DNA of 45,335 bases. Origin: SXRF01 sp964624555 (GTDB taxonomy: Bacteria; Pseudomonadota; Alphaproteobacteria; Rickettsiales; SXRF01). The notes below the pieces were generated by a model that saw nothing but the letters and a program-made list of their open reading frames with translations, was not told the DNA's origin and did not search any database. Below are positions 1-7,861 of the stretch, piece after piece. The stretch is from NCBI GenBank assembly GCA_964624555.1, contig CAZUXB010000017.1:1-45335 (forward strand), written 5' to 3'. The number at the start of each line of letters is the position of its first letter. Positions within the stretch are counted from its first letter, which is position 1. The position numbers were made by a program, and so were the translations under genes.

Positions 1-1
1 T

Positions 2-133
2 TACCGCAATCCGGCGCTGTTGGATAAGTATCACAAAAAGTTGCAGCAGAAGCCGGGGCCGCTGGAACTGACACATATATACCCAGCGAAAGCACAACCA
101 CCAACAAACTTTGCGCAACACTCAATAGGCTAA
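2..133 (+). CDS. C-terminal 43 codons of an unidentified gene, cut by the window edge
   Basis: An open frame enters from the left edge and stops with TAA at 131-133. The visible peptide starts YRNPALLDKYHKKL and ends TNFAQHSIG. It is charged, then proline- and glutamine-rich, with no motif I recognise. Whether it is a true gene end cannot be judged without upstream sequence. Confidence 0.35.
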   Translation, partial: YRNPALLDKYHKKLQQKPGPLELTHIYPAKAQPPTNFAQHSIG

Positions 134-288
134 TTGAAGTTGGGAGGATTCTATGTTTGCGCATAATTTTGCTCTATCCATGCGGTTGACGATAAACCAG
201 CATAACATAGATATGTGACAGTTTTTTGACAGTTTGGTTAAATTTTCTGCAAATTTATAAAGAAATACCCTATAGGATCTGACGATGT

Positions 289-726
289 TTATCTGTTAGA
301 ACGATAATTCAGTAAAAAATTATTCAGAACCCTCTCAAGCTGCATCTGGGCAGCAATCAGGTCATTATCGTGAATACCGGACAGTTTCTTGTTGGATTCC
401 TGTAAAGCATATTCACAAGTGTGTGCTAGCATATCGATAGGATTTTCCAGAACCGGGAGTAGTTTACTATCGTCATTTGCATCATGGCGGTAGTGGTGGT
501 GGAAGCGGCGTGGACCTTTAATTTCTGCCAGAGCGAGCGATACTGGGGTAACTATATTTTTAAAACGCTGCTGCCAGTACATTCTTTCTGAATCATCACG
601 AACCGCAAAACGTATTTCCAGCAAGCGGGCGCAAACATCTTCCAAGTGAAGAAGTGATTCATCAAGTGAGTTATTAGCCGCCACTTCTGCAACTGGTCGT
701 TTTCTCTGAGTCTTTACGGCAGTCAT
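289..726 (-). CDS. hypothetical protein, 145 aa, soluble and mostly helical
   Basis: I do not recognise this gene. The protein has a basic N-terminus (KTQRKRP), a helical stretch around residues 20-70, a histidine-rich patch at about 75-80 (RRFHHHYRHD) and a helical C-terminus. There is no signal peptide, membrane segment or Cys cluster. The start is supported by an AGGAG ribosome site 6-8 bases upstream of the ATG and a TACAAT -10-like hexamer at 767-772 on the same strand. It is divergent from serC across 182 bp and stands alone on its strand. Confidence 0.6.
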   Translation of the reverse strand: MTAVKTQRKRPVAEVAANNSLDESLLHLEDVCARLLEIRFAVRDDSERMYWQQRFKNIVTPVSLALAEIKGPRRFHHHYRHDANDDSKLLPVLENPIDMLAHTCEYALQESNKKLSGIHDNDLIAAQMQLERVLNNFLLNYRSNR

Positions 727-908
727 AAAAATCTCCTATGTTGTTGTTTTGCTTACAACGTTTTCAATTGTAGCATAAAACAGCAAAATATACCAGCGCA
801 TATTGGCAATTATCTGCTCTTAAACCGTTAAAAAACCTTTGCCAGCCATAGAAAATGTTTGTAGATGTAATCCCTGTTTAACTTGCTAGTATTTTAGAGG
901 AACTGCTA

Positions 909-2072
909 ATGAAACCAACCACCAAACCAGCAAATAATTGTTTTTCCTCAGGCCCTTGTGCGAAACGCCCGAATTGGTCGCTGGATGCCCTTAAAGATGC
1001 TGCCCTGGGCCGTTCGCACCGTGCCAAGCTGGGAAAGAACAAATTGGCTGAGGTTATTGACCGCAGCAAAAAAATCCTTGGTATGCCCGATAATTATTTG
1101 CTGGGCATAGTTCCGGCATCCGACACAGGTGCCATCGAAATGGCCTTGTGGTCGCTGCTTGGCGCGCGCGGGGTTGATGTTCTGGCCTGGGAGAGCTTTG
1201 GTTCCGGCTGGGGCGCGGATTGCAAGAACCAGCTTAAACTCACTGACCTGAACATATACAAAGCCGATTATGGCAAGCTTCCCGACCTCTCCAAAGTTGA
1301 TTGGAAACGCGACGTGGTATTTACCTGGAACGGTACTACTTCCGGTGTGCGTGTGCCGAATGGAGACTGGATTCCTGCGAACCGCGAAGGCCTTGCGATA
1401 TGCGATGCAACCTCGGCGGTGTTCGCTATGGATATGCCGTGGGACAAGCTTGATGTTGTTACATGGTCATGGCAGAAGGTTCTTGGTGGCGAAGCGGCGC
1501 ATGGGATGATTGCGCTCAGCCCACGTGCGGTGGAACGCCTGACCAGCTATACCCCTGCTTGGCCGCTGCCAAAAATTTTCCAGATGACCAAAGCTGGCAA
1601 GCTCATTGACGGAATTTTCAAGGGAGAAACCATCAACACACCATCCATGCTCTGCGTGGAAGACCAGATCGACGCGCTGAAATGGAGCGAGTCGGTTGGC
1701 GGTATTAAAGGCCTCATCAAACGTTCGGAATCAAACCTTGCTGCAATTGCCGCGTGGATGGAAAAATCAAGCTGGGCGGCGTTCCTTGCTGAAGATGCTA
1801 AGACCCGTTCCTGCACGTCCATCTGCCTGAAAATAAAAGACGCATGGTTCACGTCTCTCAGTGCTGATGCGCAGGCTGAAACCGCGAAGAAAATTGCAAG
1901 TATTCTTGAAAAAGAAGGCGTGGCCTATGACATCGGCGCATATCGTGATGCACCGGCTGGCCTTCGCATCTGGGGTGGGGCTACTGTCGAAACATCAGAC
2001 ATAAATGCTTTGCTACCTTGGCTCGATTGGGCTTATGCGGAGGTGAAGAATAGCGAGGCGAAAGCAGCGTGA
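909..2072 (+). CDS. serC: phosphoserine aminotransferase (alphaproteobacterial type)
   Basis: PLP-dependent class V aminotransferase that converts 3-phosphohydroxypyruvate and glutamate to phosphoserine and 2-oxoglutarate in the cytoplasmic serine pathway. It is 387 aa, full length for the family common in alphaproteobacteria and some archaea. N-terminal FSSGPCAKRP matches the family start. The cofactor-binding Asp is probably D166 in ICDATSA and the Schiff-base Lys is K190 in TWSWQKVLGGE. An AGAGGA ribosome site lies just upstream of the ATG. The next step backwards, SerA, is 1 kb downstream, but the two are separated by a broken micro-gene and a toxin-antitoxin pair. No serB is in the window. 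Confidence 0.95.
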   Translation: MKPTTKPANNCFSSGPCAKRPNWSLDALKDAALGRSHRAKLGKNKLAEVIDRSKKILGMPDNYLLGIVPASDTGAIEMALWSLLGARGVDVLAWESFGSGWGADCKNQLKLTDLNIYKADYGKLPDLSKVDWKRDVVFTWNGTTSGVRVPNGDWIPANREGLAICDATSAVFAMDMPWDKLDVVTWSWQKVLGGEAAHGMIALSPRAVERLTSYTPAWPLPKIFQMTKAGKLIDGIFKGETINTPSMLCVEDQIDALKWSESVGGIKGLIKRSESNLAAIAAWMEKSSWAAFLAEDAKTRSCTSICLKIKDAWFTSLSADAQAETAKKIASILEKEGVAYDIGAYRDAPAGLRIWGGATVETSDINALLPWLDWAYAEVKNSEAKAA

Positions 2073-2284
2073 GACTAGTTTATCTTTTTTCTGTCTTTGT
2101 TTTGCTTAATGCTACCGAAGTTAGTGCTTGTACGCTTTCTAAAAATTTCTCGGATAATCCAGACCCTACTATGGATTGTCCAAGTGACATAAAGGATTTT
2201 GCAGAACGTGTTATGTAATGTAGGCATTGGGCTGTAGAAGAGCCGTTTATACAAAAAATAGTAAAAAATTGGATTGATGGTTAA
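2069..2284 (+). pseudogene. small exported Cys protein interrupted by an in-frame TAA
   Basis: A GTG start at 2069 overlaps the serC stop (GTGA). The first 49 codons give a signal peptide (RLVYLFSVFVLLNATEVSA, then Cys21, lipoprotein-like) and a short mature part ending DIKDFAERVM before TAA at 2216-2218. The same frame continues for 21 codons as CRHWAVEEPFIQ... to a second TAA at 2282-2284. From memory, small exported proteobacterial proteins carry a C-x-HWAGEEP-like motif after an (E/A)R segment, so the frame looks like one gene of 71 codons broken by a nonsense change, for example CAA to TAA. A genuine 49-aa product, or readthrough, remains possible. Family assignment is from memory. Confidence 0.5.
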
Positions 2285-2288
2285 TAAT

Positions 2289-2714
2289 ATGGTTGAAAAA
2301 CCCCGCTGGGAATATCGTTTTGATAATTACAAACGTGCTTTTCTCATTTTGCGTGAGGCAGTTGAACTGGCTGATACACGCCCTCTCAGTGAATTAGAAA
2401 AAATTGGCACGATACAATGTTTTGAAATTACATGGGAATTGGCGTGGAAGACATTAAAAGATTATCTGGAAATGCTTGGATTGTTTCCTGAAACTGCTAG
2501 TCCAGCCTCTACGATTAAAACTGCTTTTGAGGGTAAAGTTATTCCTGATGGAGAGTTGTGGATGACGGCATTGGATACACGGAATCGTATGGCGCATACC
2601 TATGATATTAAGGCTTTTGAGGAGGCGATTGTTCAGATACAGCAGCGATACTTGGGAATGTTTGACGAGTTTTTTATGTATCTGATGGAAAAAATAGTGG
2701 AGAAGCCTTTATGA
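2289..2714 (+). CDS. HepT-like HEPN toxin / nucleotidyltransferase substrate-binding protein (HI0074 type)
   Basis: Four-helix HEPN-fold protein, 141 aa from the chosen ATG. It carries the Rx4HxY motif (RNRMAHTY, about residues 98-105), which in HepT is the RNase active site and whose Tyr is AMPylated by the MntA antitoxin. Family members usually begin near KPRWxYRFDN, which favours ATG 2289. A TTG at 2274 and an ATG at 2277 lie in frame upstream, and none has a clear ribosome site. The stop overlaps the next gene (ATGA), the usual coupling for this type VII toxin-antitoxin pair. It sits between serC and serA, an unusual place. Toxicity is inferred from the motif and the partner only. Confidence 0.85.
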   Translation: MVEKPRWEYRFDNYKRAFLILREAVELADTRPLSELEKIGTIQCFEITWELAWKTLKDYLEMLGLFPETASPASTIKTAFEGKVIPDGELWMTALDTRNRMAHTYDIKAFEEAIVQIQQRYLGMFDEFFMYLMEKIVEKPL

Positions 2715-3046
2715 ATGAACATGGCTTAACTTCACAACAGATGGCTATTATCAAGCAAATTCTTATCCCGTTTTCTGATTTAATTGAAAAGGCTGGTTTG
2801 TTTGGTTCGCGTGCTAATGGCAAAGCTAGAGCCAATTCTGATATAGATCTTGTGTTATATGGTTTGGATAATCAAAAAACACTGGATAGAATTCATACCT
2901 TGTTTACTGAAAGCAGCTTGCCTGTAACAGTAGATGTGCAGGCTTATGAATTGGTGAAATATGCACCATTAAAAAAACATATTGATGAAGCGGTGCAAAT
3001 TCTGTTTACAAAAGAAGATTTAATGCGCAACAAGTATAATAATTAA
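2711..3046 (+). CDS. MntA-like minimal nucleotidyltransferase antitoxin
   Basis: Minimal nucleotidyltransferase of 111 aa with the exact GSx10DxD signature (G32-S33, D44, D46) and a third acidic residue at D75 (VTVDVQ). In characterised pairs MntA transfers AMP from ATP to the Tyr of HepT and so blocks its RNase activity. All catalytic acids are present, so the enzyme looks intact. The start overlaps the hepT stop by 4 bases. Downstream, serA follows after about 40 bp with its own ribosome site. Confidence 0.88.
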   Translation: MNEHGLTSQQMAIIKQILIPFSDLIEKAGLFGSRANGKARANSDIDLVLYGLDNQKTLDRIHTLFTESSLPVTVDVQAYELVKYAPLKKHIDEAVQILFTKEDLMRNKYNN

Positions 3047-3087
3047 TTATCAACCATTTTCCCCAATAAAAAGTAAGGAGAACTACA

Positions 3088-4662
3088 ATGCCTAAAGTAC
3101 TTATAGCTGATAAATTATCCACCCAAGCGATCGATGTATTCAAACAACGCGGCGTGGAAGCCGATGTAAAAACCGGATTGGCTCCGGAAGAAATCCTCAA
3201 AATAATTGGCGATTATGATGGTCTTGCGGTGCGCTCGGCTACCAAGGCTACTGCCGCGCTCATCAAGGCTGGAGCAAAATTAAAGGTCATTGGTCGCGCT
3301 GGTATCGGTGTGGATAACGTGGATATTCCGGCAGCGACAGCCAGCGGCGTGGTGGTAATGAACACTCCGTTCGGAAATTCCGTTACGACCGCTGAACATA
3401 CAATTTCCCTGATGATGTCACTTGCCCGCCAGATACCGCAGGCCAACGCTTCCACCCATGCCGGTAAGTGGGAAAAGAACGGTTTCATGGGCGTGGAACT
3501 GGCAGGAAAGACGCTTGGGCTCATAGGTGCTGGTAACATCGGCTCAATCGTGGCTGACCGCGCGCAGGGCCTTAAGATGCGCGTTATCGCCTACGATCCG
3601 TTCCTTTCTGCTGAACGTGCTGAGGCGCTCCACATTGAAAAAGTGGAACTTGACGAATTATTCAAACGCGCTGATTTCATCACACTGCACACGCCGCTTA
3701 CCGAAAGCACCAAAAATATCCTGAACAAAGACACTCTTGCCAAATGCAAAAAAGGTGTGCGCATCATCAACTGTGCGCGTGGCGGGCTGGTGAATGAAGC
3801 CGATATCAAAGCCGCCATCGAAAGCGGACATGTTGCTGGTGCAGCCTTTGACGTGTTCGAGGAAGAGCCGGCAAAAACCAATATATTATTCGGTATGCCG
3901 CAGGTTATCTGCACGCCGCATCTTGGTGCTTCTACTACCGAAGCGCAGGAAAATGTCGCAGTACAGGTTGCCGAGCAGATGGCGGATTATTTGACGACTG
4001 GTGCAGTCACCAACGCGCTCAACATTCCGTCCATGTCTGCTGAGGATGCCGCGAAACTGAAACCTTATCTGGAACTGGTAACGCAGCTGGGAAGTTTCGC
4101 CGGGCAGCTTACTGAAACTGGCCTGAAACAGGTAAAAATTGATTATGAAGGCAAAGCCGCAAAGCTCAACACCAAACCGCTTACCGCAGTTGCCATGAAA
4201 GGCCTGCTTGCGCCACTCGTTGAAGGTGTCAATATGGTCAACGCCCCGGTTGTAGCCAAGGAGCGCGGCATTGAAGTAAGCGCCACCAGCCATGATAAAA
4301 CCGGCGATTACCAGACACTCATCCGCATCACCGTGGTCACGGACAAGCGTACCCGCACCGTTGCCGGAACTCTGTTCGGCGATAAGCCGCGCATTGTCGA
4401 GGTGAACGGCATCAAGCTCGAAGCCGGTCTCGGTAAAATAACTATTTATGTCAATAACGATGACAAGCCGGGCTTCATCGGTAGCCTAGGAACCATCCTT
4501 GGCAAAAATAAAATCAACATCGCTTATTTCCATTTAGGCCGCAACGAAGCTGGCAGTGAAGCTATTGCCTTGGTCGAAGTAGACCAGCCGGTGCCGGCCG
4601 ATGTGCTTGCCGAAATCGGAAAACTGCCCAGCGTGAAACAGGTAAAACTATTGGAGTTTTAG
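3088..4662 (+). CDS. serA: D-3-phosphoglycerate dehydrogenase
   Basis: NAD-dependent first enzyme of serine synthesis, oxidising 3-phosphoglycerate. At 524 aa it is the long form. It has a substrate/nucleotide-binding core with the GxGxxG loop at 147-152 (GAGNIG), catalytic Arg231 (NCARGG), the acidic residue near 258-260 (DVFEEEP) and His278 (TPHLG). An intervening ASB domain spans about 320-445 and a C-terminal ACT domain about 450-524 (ITIYVNNDDKPGFIG), the usual serine-feedback module. A strong AAGGAG lies 8 bases before the ATG. The preceding intergenic stretch is short and AT-rich; I see no riboswitch. Confidence 0.97.
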   Translation: MPKVLIADKLSTQAIDVFKQRGVEADVKTGLAPEEILKIIGDYDGLAVRSATKATAALIKAGAKLKVIGRAGIGVDNVDIPAATASGVVVMNTPFGNSVTTAEHTISLMMSLARQIPQANASTHAGKWEKNGFMGVELAGKTLGLIGAGNIGSIVADRAQGLKMRVIAYDPFLSAERAEALHIEKVELDELFKRADFITLHTPLTESTKNILNKDTLAKCKKGVRIINCARGGLVNEADIKAAIESGHVAGAAFDVFEEEPAKTNILFGMPQVICTPHLGASTTEAQENVAVQVAEQMADYLTTGAVTNALNIPSMSAEDAAKLKPYLELVTQLGSFAGQLTETGLKQVKIDYEGKAAKLNTKPLTAVAMKGLLAPLVEGVNMVNAPVVAKERGIEVSATSHDKTGDYQTLIRITVVTDKRTRTVAGTLFGDKPRIVEVNGIKLEAGLGKITIYVNNDDKPGFIGSLGTILGKNKINIAYFHLGRNEAGSEAIALVEVDQPVPADVLAEIGKLPSVKQVKLLEF

Positions 4663-4689
4663 TATTTATTGCCGACTTATGGGATGTAT

Positions 4690-5022
4690 ATGAGTAAAGA
4701 TATTGATTTGGTAAAAATGCTCGCAAGGCGACTTGTTCAAAACAGGATTAATAAGTCTTCTCTCGATTGGGTTGGTAGTGAAGAAGCAAAAAAACAAGTG
4801 GCAAGCGATAAGCTGTTTCCTCCGGCTATGGTTGTAGTTCTTATAATTCTGATTTTATTAAATATTCCGGTTGGTTACTTTGTGTCAACATGGAATATGA
4901 ACAGTGCTTTTTATGCAGTTCCTGTATTAATTATAGATGTGTTTATAGTTCCAATATTTATATTGGCGTTGATAAACAGAATTTTAATACTGCGTAAAAA
5001 ACGGAGGGAAAATAAAATATGA
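4690..5022 (+). CDS. small membrane protein, two transmembrane helices
   Basis: Unrecognised. About 110 aa: a soluble N-terminal part (KDIDLVKMLARRL...) followed by two hydrophobic helices, one near VVVLIILILLNIPVG and one near LIIDVFIVPIFILALIN, ending in a basic tail (LRKKRREN). The frame is open from a TTG at 4669. ATG 4690 is chosen because it begins MSKDID, though ATG 4684 is equally possible. It is more AT-rich than serA. Its stop overlaps the start of the GST gene (ATGA), so the two are probably translated together. Confidence 0.6.
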   Translation: MSKDIDLVKMLARRLVQNRINKSSLDWVGSEEAKKQVASDKLFPPAMVVVLIILILLNIPVGYFVSTWNMNSAFYAVPVLIIDVFIVPIFILALINRILILRKKRRENKI

Positions 5023-5624
5023 AACTCTTCTATAACCGCAATTCTCCTTTTGCCCGCAAGTGCCGTGTGGTATTGTTTGAAAAAGGGTTGCAGGACAAGG
5101 TTGAGCTGGTGGAATCCATGCCGCCGCATGATTCACCGGCTTTGATAGCCGCTAACCCGCTTGCAAAAATTCCTGCGCTGGTACTTGATGACGGCAATTC
5201 CTTCAGCGAAAGCCCGGTCATTTGTGAGTATATTGATTCGCTCTCGGCGCAAAACCAGCTTTTCCCTACCGACAAAACCGAGCGTTTTGAGGCACTGGAG
5301 CTGGCTGCGCTTGGCAGCGGCATCATGGACGCGGCGGTGGCCTGTATATTAGAGAGCCGCAGGCCGGAGGATAAGCGGTGGCCTGAGTGGGTAGAACGCA
5401 AGGAGAACGCAATACGCCGCACCATCAAGCTGGTCGCCGATTCGGGCATTGATGAAAAAACTCCGTTTGATATTGGCACCATAAACCTTGCTGTGGCTCT
5501 TGCTTACGTCTGCTTCCGTCTGCCGCATATTAAGTGGCGGGAAGAGCATACAAAACTGGCCGAGTGGTTGGATTTTGTGAACAAACGACCTTCTATGCTT
5601 GCCACAGCCCCGGTTGTAGCCTAA
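5019..5624 (+). CDS. glutathione S-transferase family protein
   Basis: Predicted cytoplasmic GST of 201 aa. The N-terminal thioredoxin-like domain (about 1-78) starts MKLFYNRNSPFARKCRV, where the Ser/Cys region near residue 9 is the usual glutathione-activating position. It contains the cis-Pro segment KIPALV and the ESPVICEYID motif that binds the glutamyl end of glutathione. A helical C-terminal domain follows. Substrate is unknown. It overlaps the preceding membrane-protein gene by 4 bases. A GTCAT...ATGAC repeat separates it from the next gene. Confidence 0.85.
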   Translation: MKLFYNRNSPFARKCRVVLFEKGLQDKVELVESMPPHDSPALIAANPLAKIPALVLDDGNSFSESPVICEYIDSLSAQNQLFPTDKTERFEALELAALGSGIMDAAVACILESRRPEDKRWPEWVERKENAIRRTIKLVADSGIDEKTPFDIGTINLAVALAYVCFRLPHIKWREEHTKLAEWLDFVNKRPSMLATAPVVA

Positions 5625-5659
5625 TATGGCCATTGATTATTAATATAGTCTTCTTTTTT

Positions 5660-5726
5660 GTCATCCCCGCGTAGGCGGGGATCTTAAACTGGAGGATAGA
5701 GAGATTCACACCTTCGTGGGAATGAC
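5660..5726 (+). repeat. GTCAT...ATGAC double-hairpin element, copy 1
   Basis: Ends are GTCATCC and GGAATGAC, inverted to each other. An inner hairpin CCCCGC-gta-GGCGGGG lies in the left half, and a weaker CCTTCGTGGG half lies on the right. It is of the same family as the elements at 12088, 16384 and 22305. The upstream flank carries a tiny frame, ATG GCC ATT GAT TAT TAA (5626-5643), that may be a decayed copy of the downstream gene's start (ATG TTC ACC GCA ATC CAC). Confidence 0.8.
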
Positions 5727-5744
5727 AAAGGAATAGGAATATCG

Positions 5745-6497
5745 ATGTTCACCGCAATCCACAGCATGGAACCCAGATTTGTCTGGGCTGGGGTAATCTG
5801 GGCGCTGGTTATGGGTCTTGCCGCTGGTAATTATGCCTGTTCACTTATCCACCGCTTGCCGCGCGGTCGCCTGCTGCTTGATAAGGCACCTTACTGCGGA
5901 ACTTGTGGGACGTTGCTACAGGTACGCGACCTCTTTCCGGTTATTTCCGCTGTACTGCTCCGTCACCGCTGCCGCTACTGCGGTACGCCGTTCCCTATTT
6001 CCCACACCGTCACCGAAATATTGCTCGCTTCTATTTTTGTGTTGTCATTTCTGCAATATGGTTTTGGTGAGCTTTCCGTTCTTATTTACCTGTTAAGTTC
6101 CTTCCTGATTATTCTCTCTGCTATCGAGGTCAATGAGAAGATAATCATGGGCAAGGTCATGATCTGCGTTATTGTAGTGGGTATGATAATGCGTACATTG
6201 CTTGATGCCGGTCTGTTCAATTTTGTACAGGGTGGGCTTTATGGCGTTATACTGGGTGCGCTGGTATGGCATAAAGGTGTCGTTAAGGATGGCCATATAT
6301 ACCGCCTGCCCAAACCGGCGGAACTTATGGCTATGTCCGGCATTTGCGTTGGCGGGACAGCTTTTCCAAAATTTCTCCTGTTCCTTGTAGTGGCTTATCC
6401 GGCAGTGTGGACGCTCTCAAAAGTCTGGGGTAAGGATTTCCGCATGACCATCGCCTTCAGCATTGCCATAGGGCTTACGGTATTTATGGGTTATTAA
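5745..6497 (+). CDS. prepilin peptidase (A24) homologue, catalytic Asp residues replaced
   Basis: Polytopic inner-membrane protein of 250 aa with the prepilin-peptidase layout. It has an N-terminal membrane helix (12-35), a zinc-ribbon-like cytoplasmic loop with C51, C54, C76 and C79, the motif DLFPVIS (62-68) and about six further helices. Active family members need an Asp in AxID...LPD and another in GxGDxK. Here the first reads SAIEVNEKIIMGK, with E128 at the Asp position, and the second region reads PKPAELMAMSG, with no GxGD. The fold is kept but the peptidase is probably inactive or altered. A pseudopilin with a normal cleavage motif lies at 34.2-35.0 kb. The start ATG follows GGAATAGGAAT. 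Confidence 0.75.
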   Translation: MFTAIHSMEPRFVWAGVIWALVMGLAAGNYACSLIHRLPRGRLLLDKAPYCGTCGTLLQVRDLFPVISAVLLRHRCRYCGTPFPISHTVTEILLASIFVLSFLQYGFGELSVLIYLLSSFLIILSAIEVNEKIIMGKVMICVIVVGMIMRTLLDAGLFNFVQGGLYGVILGALVWHKGVVKDGHIYRLPKPAELMAMSGICVGGTAFPKFLLFLVVAYPAVWTLSKVWGKDFRMTIAFSIAIGLTVFMGY

Positions 6498-6498
6498 A

Positions 6499-6581
6499 TT
6501 CCTTCTCCCTTTGGGAGAAGGTTAGGATGAGGGCTAACCATCGTGGTAACTTAGCCATCTCCCAGTGGGAGAGGGAGGAAG
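6499..6581 (+). repeat. CCTTCTCCC/GGGAGAGG palindromic repeat between convergent genes
   Basis: CTTCTCCC-ttt-GGGAGAAG forms a hairpin at the left, and CTCCCagtGGGAG forms one at the right. The segment is the whole gap between the converging peptidase gene and hisG. A related element lies at 27824. This type of repeat is common in many proteobacterial genomes. It could act as a two-way terminator, although no T-tract is obvious. Confidence 0.75.
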
Positions 6582-6582
6582 T

Positions 6583-7242
6583 TTAGCTGCTAACCACACT
6601 TCTAAAACGTTCGACGATATCGCTAATTTCGCTGTTGCGGGTTTTGAAGGCGGCGCGGTTGACGATCAGGCGCGATGATACCTGGCAGATAACTTCAGTT
6701 TCTTTAAGGCCGTTGGCTTTCAGGGTTTTGCCGGAACTGACCAGGTCAACAATGCACGGTGCCATGCCCAGCTTGGGCGCGAGTTCCATCGCCCCGCTCA
6801 ACTTGATACATTCGGCCTGGATACCTTTTTCGGCAAAGTGGCGGCGGGTGATATTGGGATATTTGGTCGCTATCTTTATATGGCTGGCCCGCACCATATT
6901 TTCCTTGCTGCCTATATTGTTTTCCGGTTCGGCGACGCTGAGGCGGCAATGCCCGATATTCAGGTCAAGCGGTGTATAGAGATCAGGGTAATCGAACTCC
7001 ATGAGCACATCGCTACCAGCAACTCCAAGTTGCGCAGCGCCGAAGGCTACGAAGGTGGGTACGTCAAAGCTGCGTACTTTAATTAAGGAAATATTCCCAC
7101 CTTCGGTAGAAAATTGCAACTGGCGGTCATTCTCATCGAAAAACGCTTTTTCCGGGAAAATATTTATTTTCGTGAGAAGTGGGACAATTTCTTCCTGGAT
7201 GCGCCCTTTGGCGATGGCGATTATAATTGATTTTGCAGTCAT
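6583..7242 (-). CDS. hisG: ATP phosphoribosyltransferase, short form
   Basis: First enzyme of histidine synthesis: ATP plus PRPP gives phosphoribosyl-ATP. It is 219 aa, the short (HisG-S) type that lacks the C-terminal regulatory domain and works with HisZ. No hisZ is in the window. The N-terminal IIIAIAKGRIQEE matches the family. The PRPP-binding loop is CIVDLVSSGKTLKANGL at about residues 163-179. It stands alone on the minus strand, divergent from an exported-protein gene with only about 40 bp between them, and no other his gene is nearby. Confidence 0.93.
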   Translation of the reverse strand: MTAKSIIIAIAKGRIQEEIVPLLTKINIFPEKAFFDENDRQLQFSTEGGNISLIKVRSFDVPTFVAFGAAQLGVAGSDVLMEFDYPDLYTPLDLNIGHCRLSVAEPENNIGSKENMVRASHIKIATKYPNITRRHFAEKGIQAECIKLSGAMELAPKLGMAPCIVDLVSSGKTLKANGLKETEVICQVSSRLIVNRAAFKTRNSEISDIVERFRSVVSS

Positions 7243-7286
7243 AGTTTTATAATTTTGAATTCTTTATTATTTTACGTGTGTTTACA

Positions 7287-7841
7287 ATGAATAGCAATTT
7301 TTTTAAAGCTATATTTTTACTTATAGCCATAACTTTTCCTACGAATCTTTGGGCTAAACCAGCGGAAATGGTCATGTCCTGGAATGGTTACGGTAATTTA
7401 CGTTTCGGCGATGACCTGCAAACCATGGAAAAATGGATGGGGGAAAAGGCTGTAATACGCCGTTCTGGTGATGAAGGGTGCTATTTTGTTGATTTCCCTG
7501 ACTATCCAGAAGTTTCTTTCATGATGGAAAATGATATATTGGCCAGAGTTTACCGTAATTCAGATAAAGTTAAAACTTTTATAAATATCAGTATTGGCGA
7601 TTCTGTTGCGGAAATAAACCGTGCATTCCGGGGAAAAATGTGTCCGGTTGCCAGCCGCGAGTACATAGATGAACCTAAAAATTGCCATATAATAGTTTAC
7701 CCATCCGATGGTGGGTATTATTATTTGTTCTTAAACAAGCTAGAAACAAAAGGATTTATTTTGGAAGAACATGATGGTAAGGTGGTCGAATTCAGTGCCG
7801 GCCTTGCCAGATATCTTACTCTGAAGGAAGGCTGTCAGTAG
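7287..7841 (+). CDS. exported protein of unknown function with C-terminal EGC
   Basis: 184 aa from ATG 7287 (a GTG at 7278 is in frame). A Sec signal peptide (FFKAIFLLIAITFPTNLWA) is followed by KPAEM. The mature part has two related segments, GNLRFGDDLQTMEKWMGEK and ISIGDSVAEINRAFRGK, each like the start of a repeated beta-alpha unit, with Cys residues that could pair. I recall this as a widespread uncharacterised exported family in proteobacteria, often ending in EGC, but I cannot assign a function. It precedes another exported-protein gene by 20 bp. Confidence 0.7.
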   Translation: MNSNFFKAIFLLIAITFPTNLWAKPAEMVMSWNGYGNLRFGDDLQTMEKWMGEKAVIRRSGDEGCYFVDFPDYPEVSFMMENDILARVYRNSDKVKTFINISIGDSVAEINRAFRGKMCPVASREYIDEPKNCHIIVYPSDGGYYYLFLNKLETKGFILEEHDGKVVEFSAGLARYLTLKEGCQ

Positions 7842-7861
7842 GTTGTTGTACGGGGTTAATT

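Noticed and set aside
153..218. A 21-codon frame with GGGAGG before ATG.
   Set aside because: Very short, no recognisable peptide, no gene downstream for it to lead; chance cannot be excluded.
780..908. A riboswitch upstream of serC.
   Set aside because: I could not find a convincing conserved structure by eye; a covariance-model search would be decisive.
2069..3087. Junction duplication around the HepT/MntA pair.
   Set aside because: I compared the serC end and serA start with the flanks and saw no copy.
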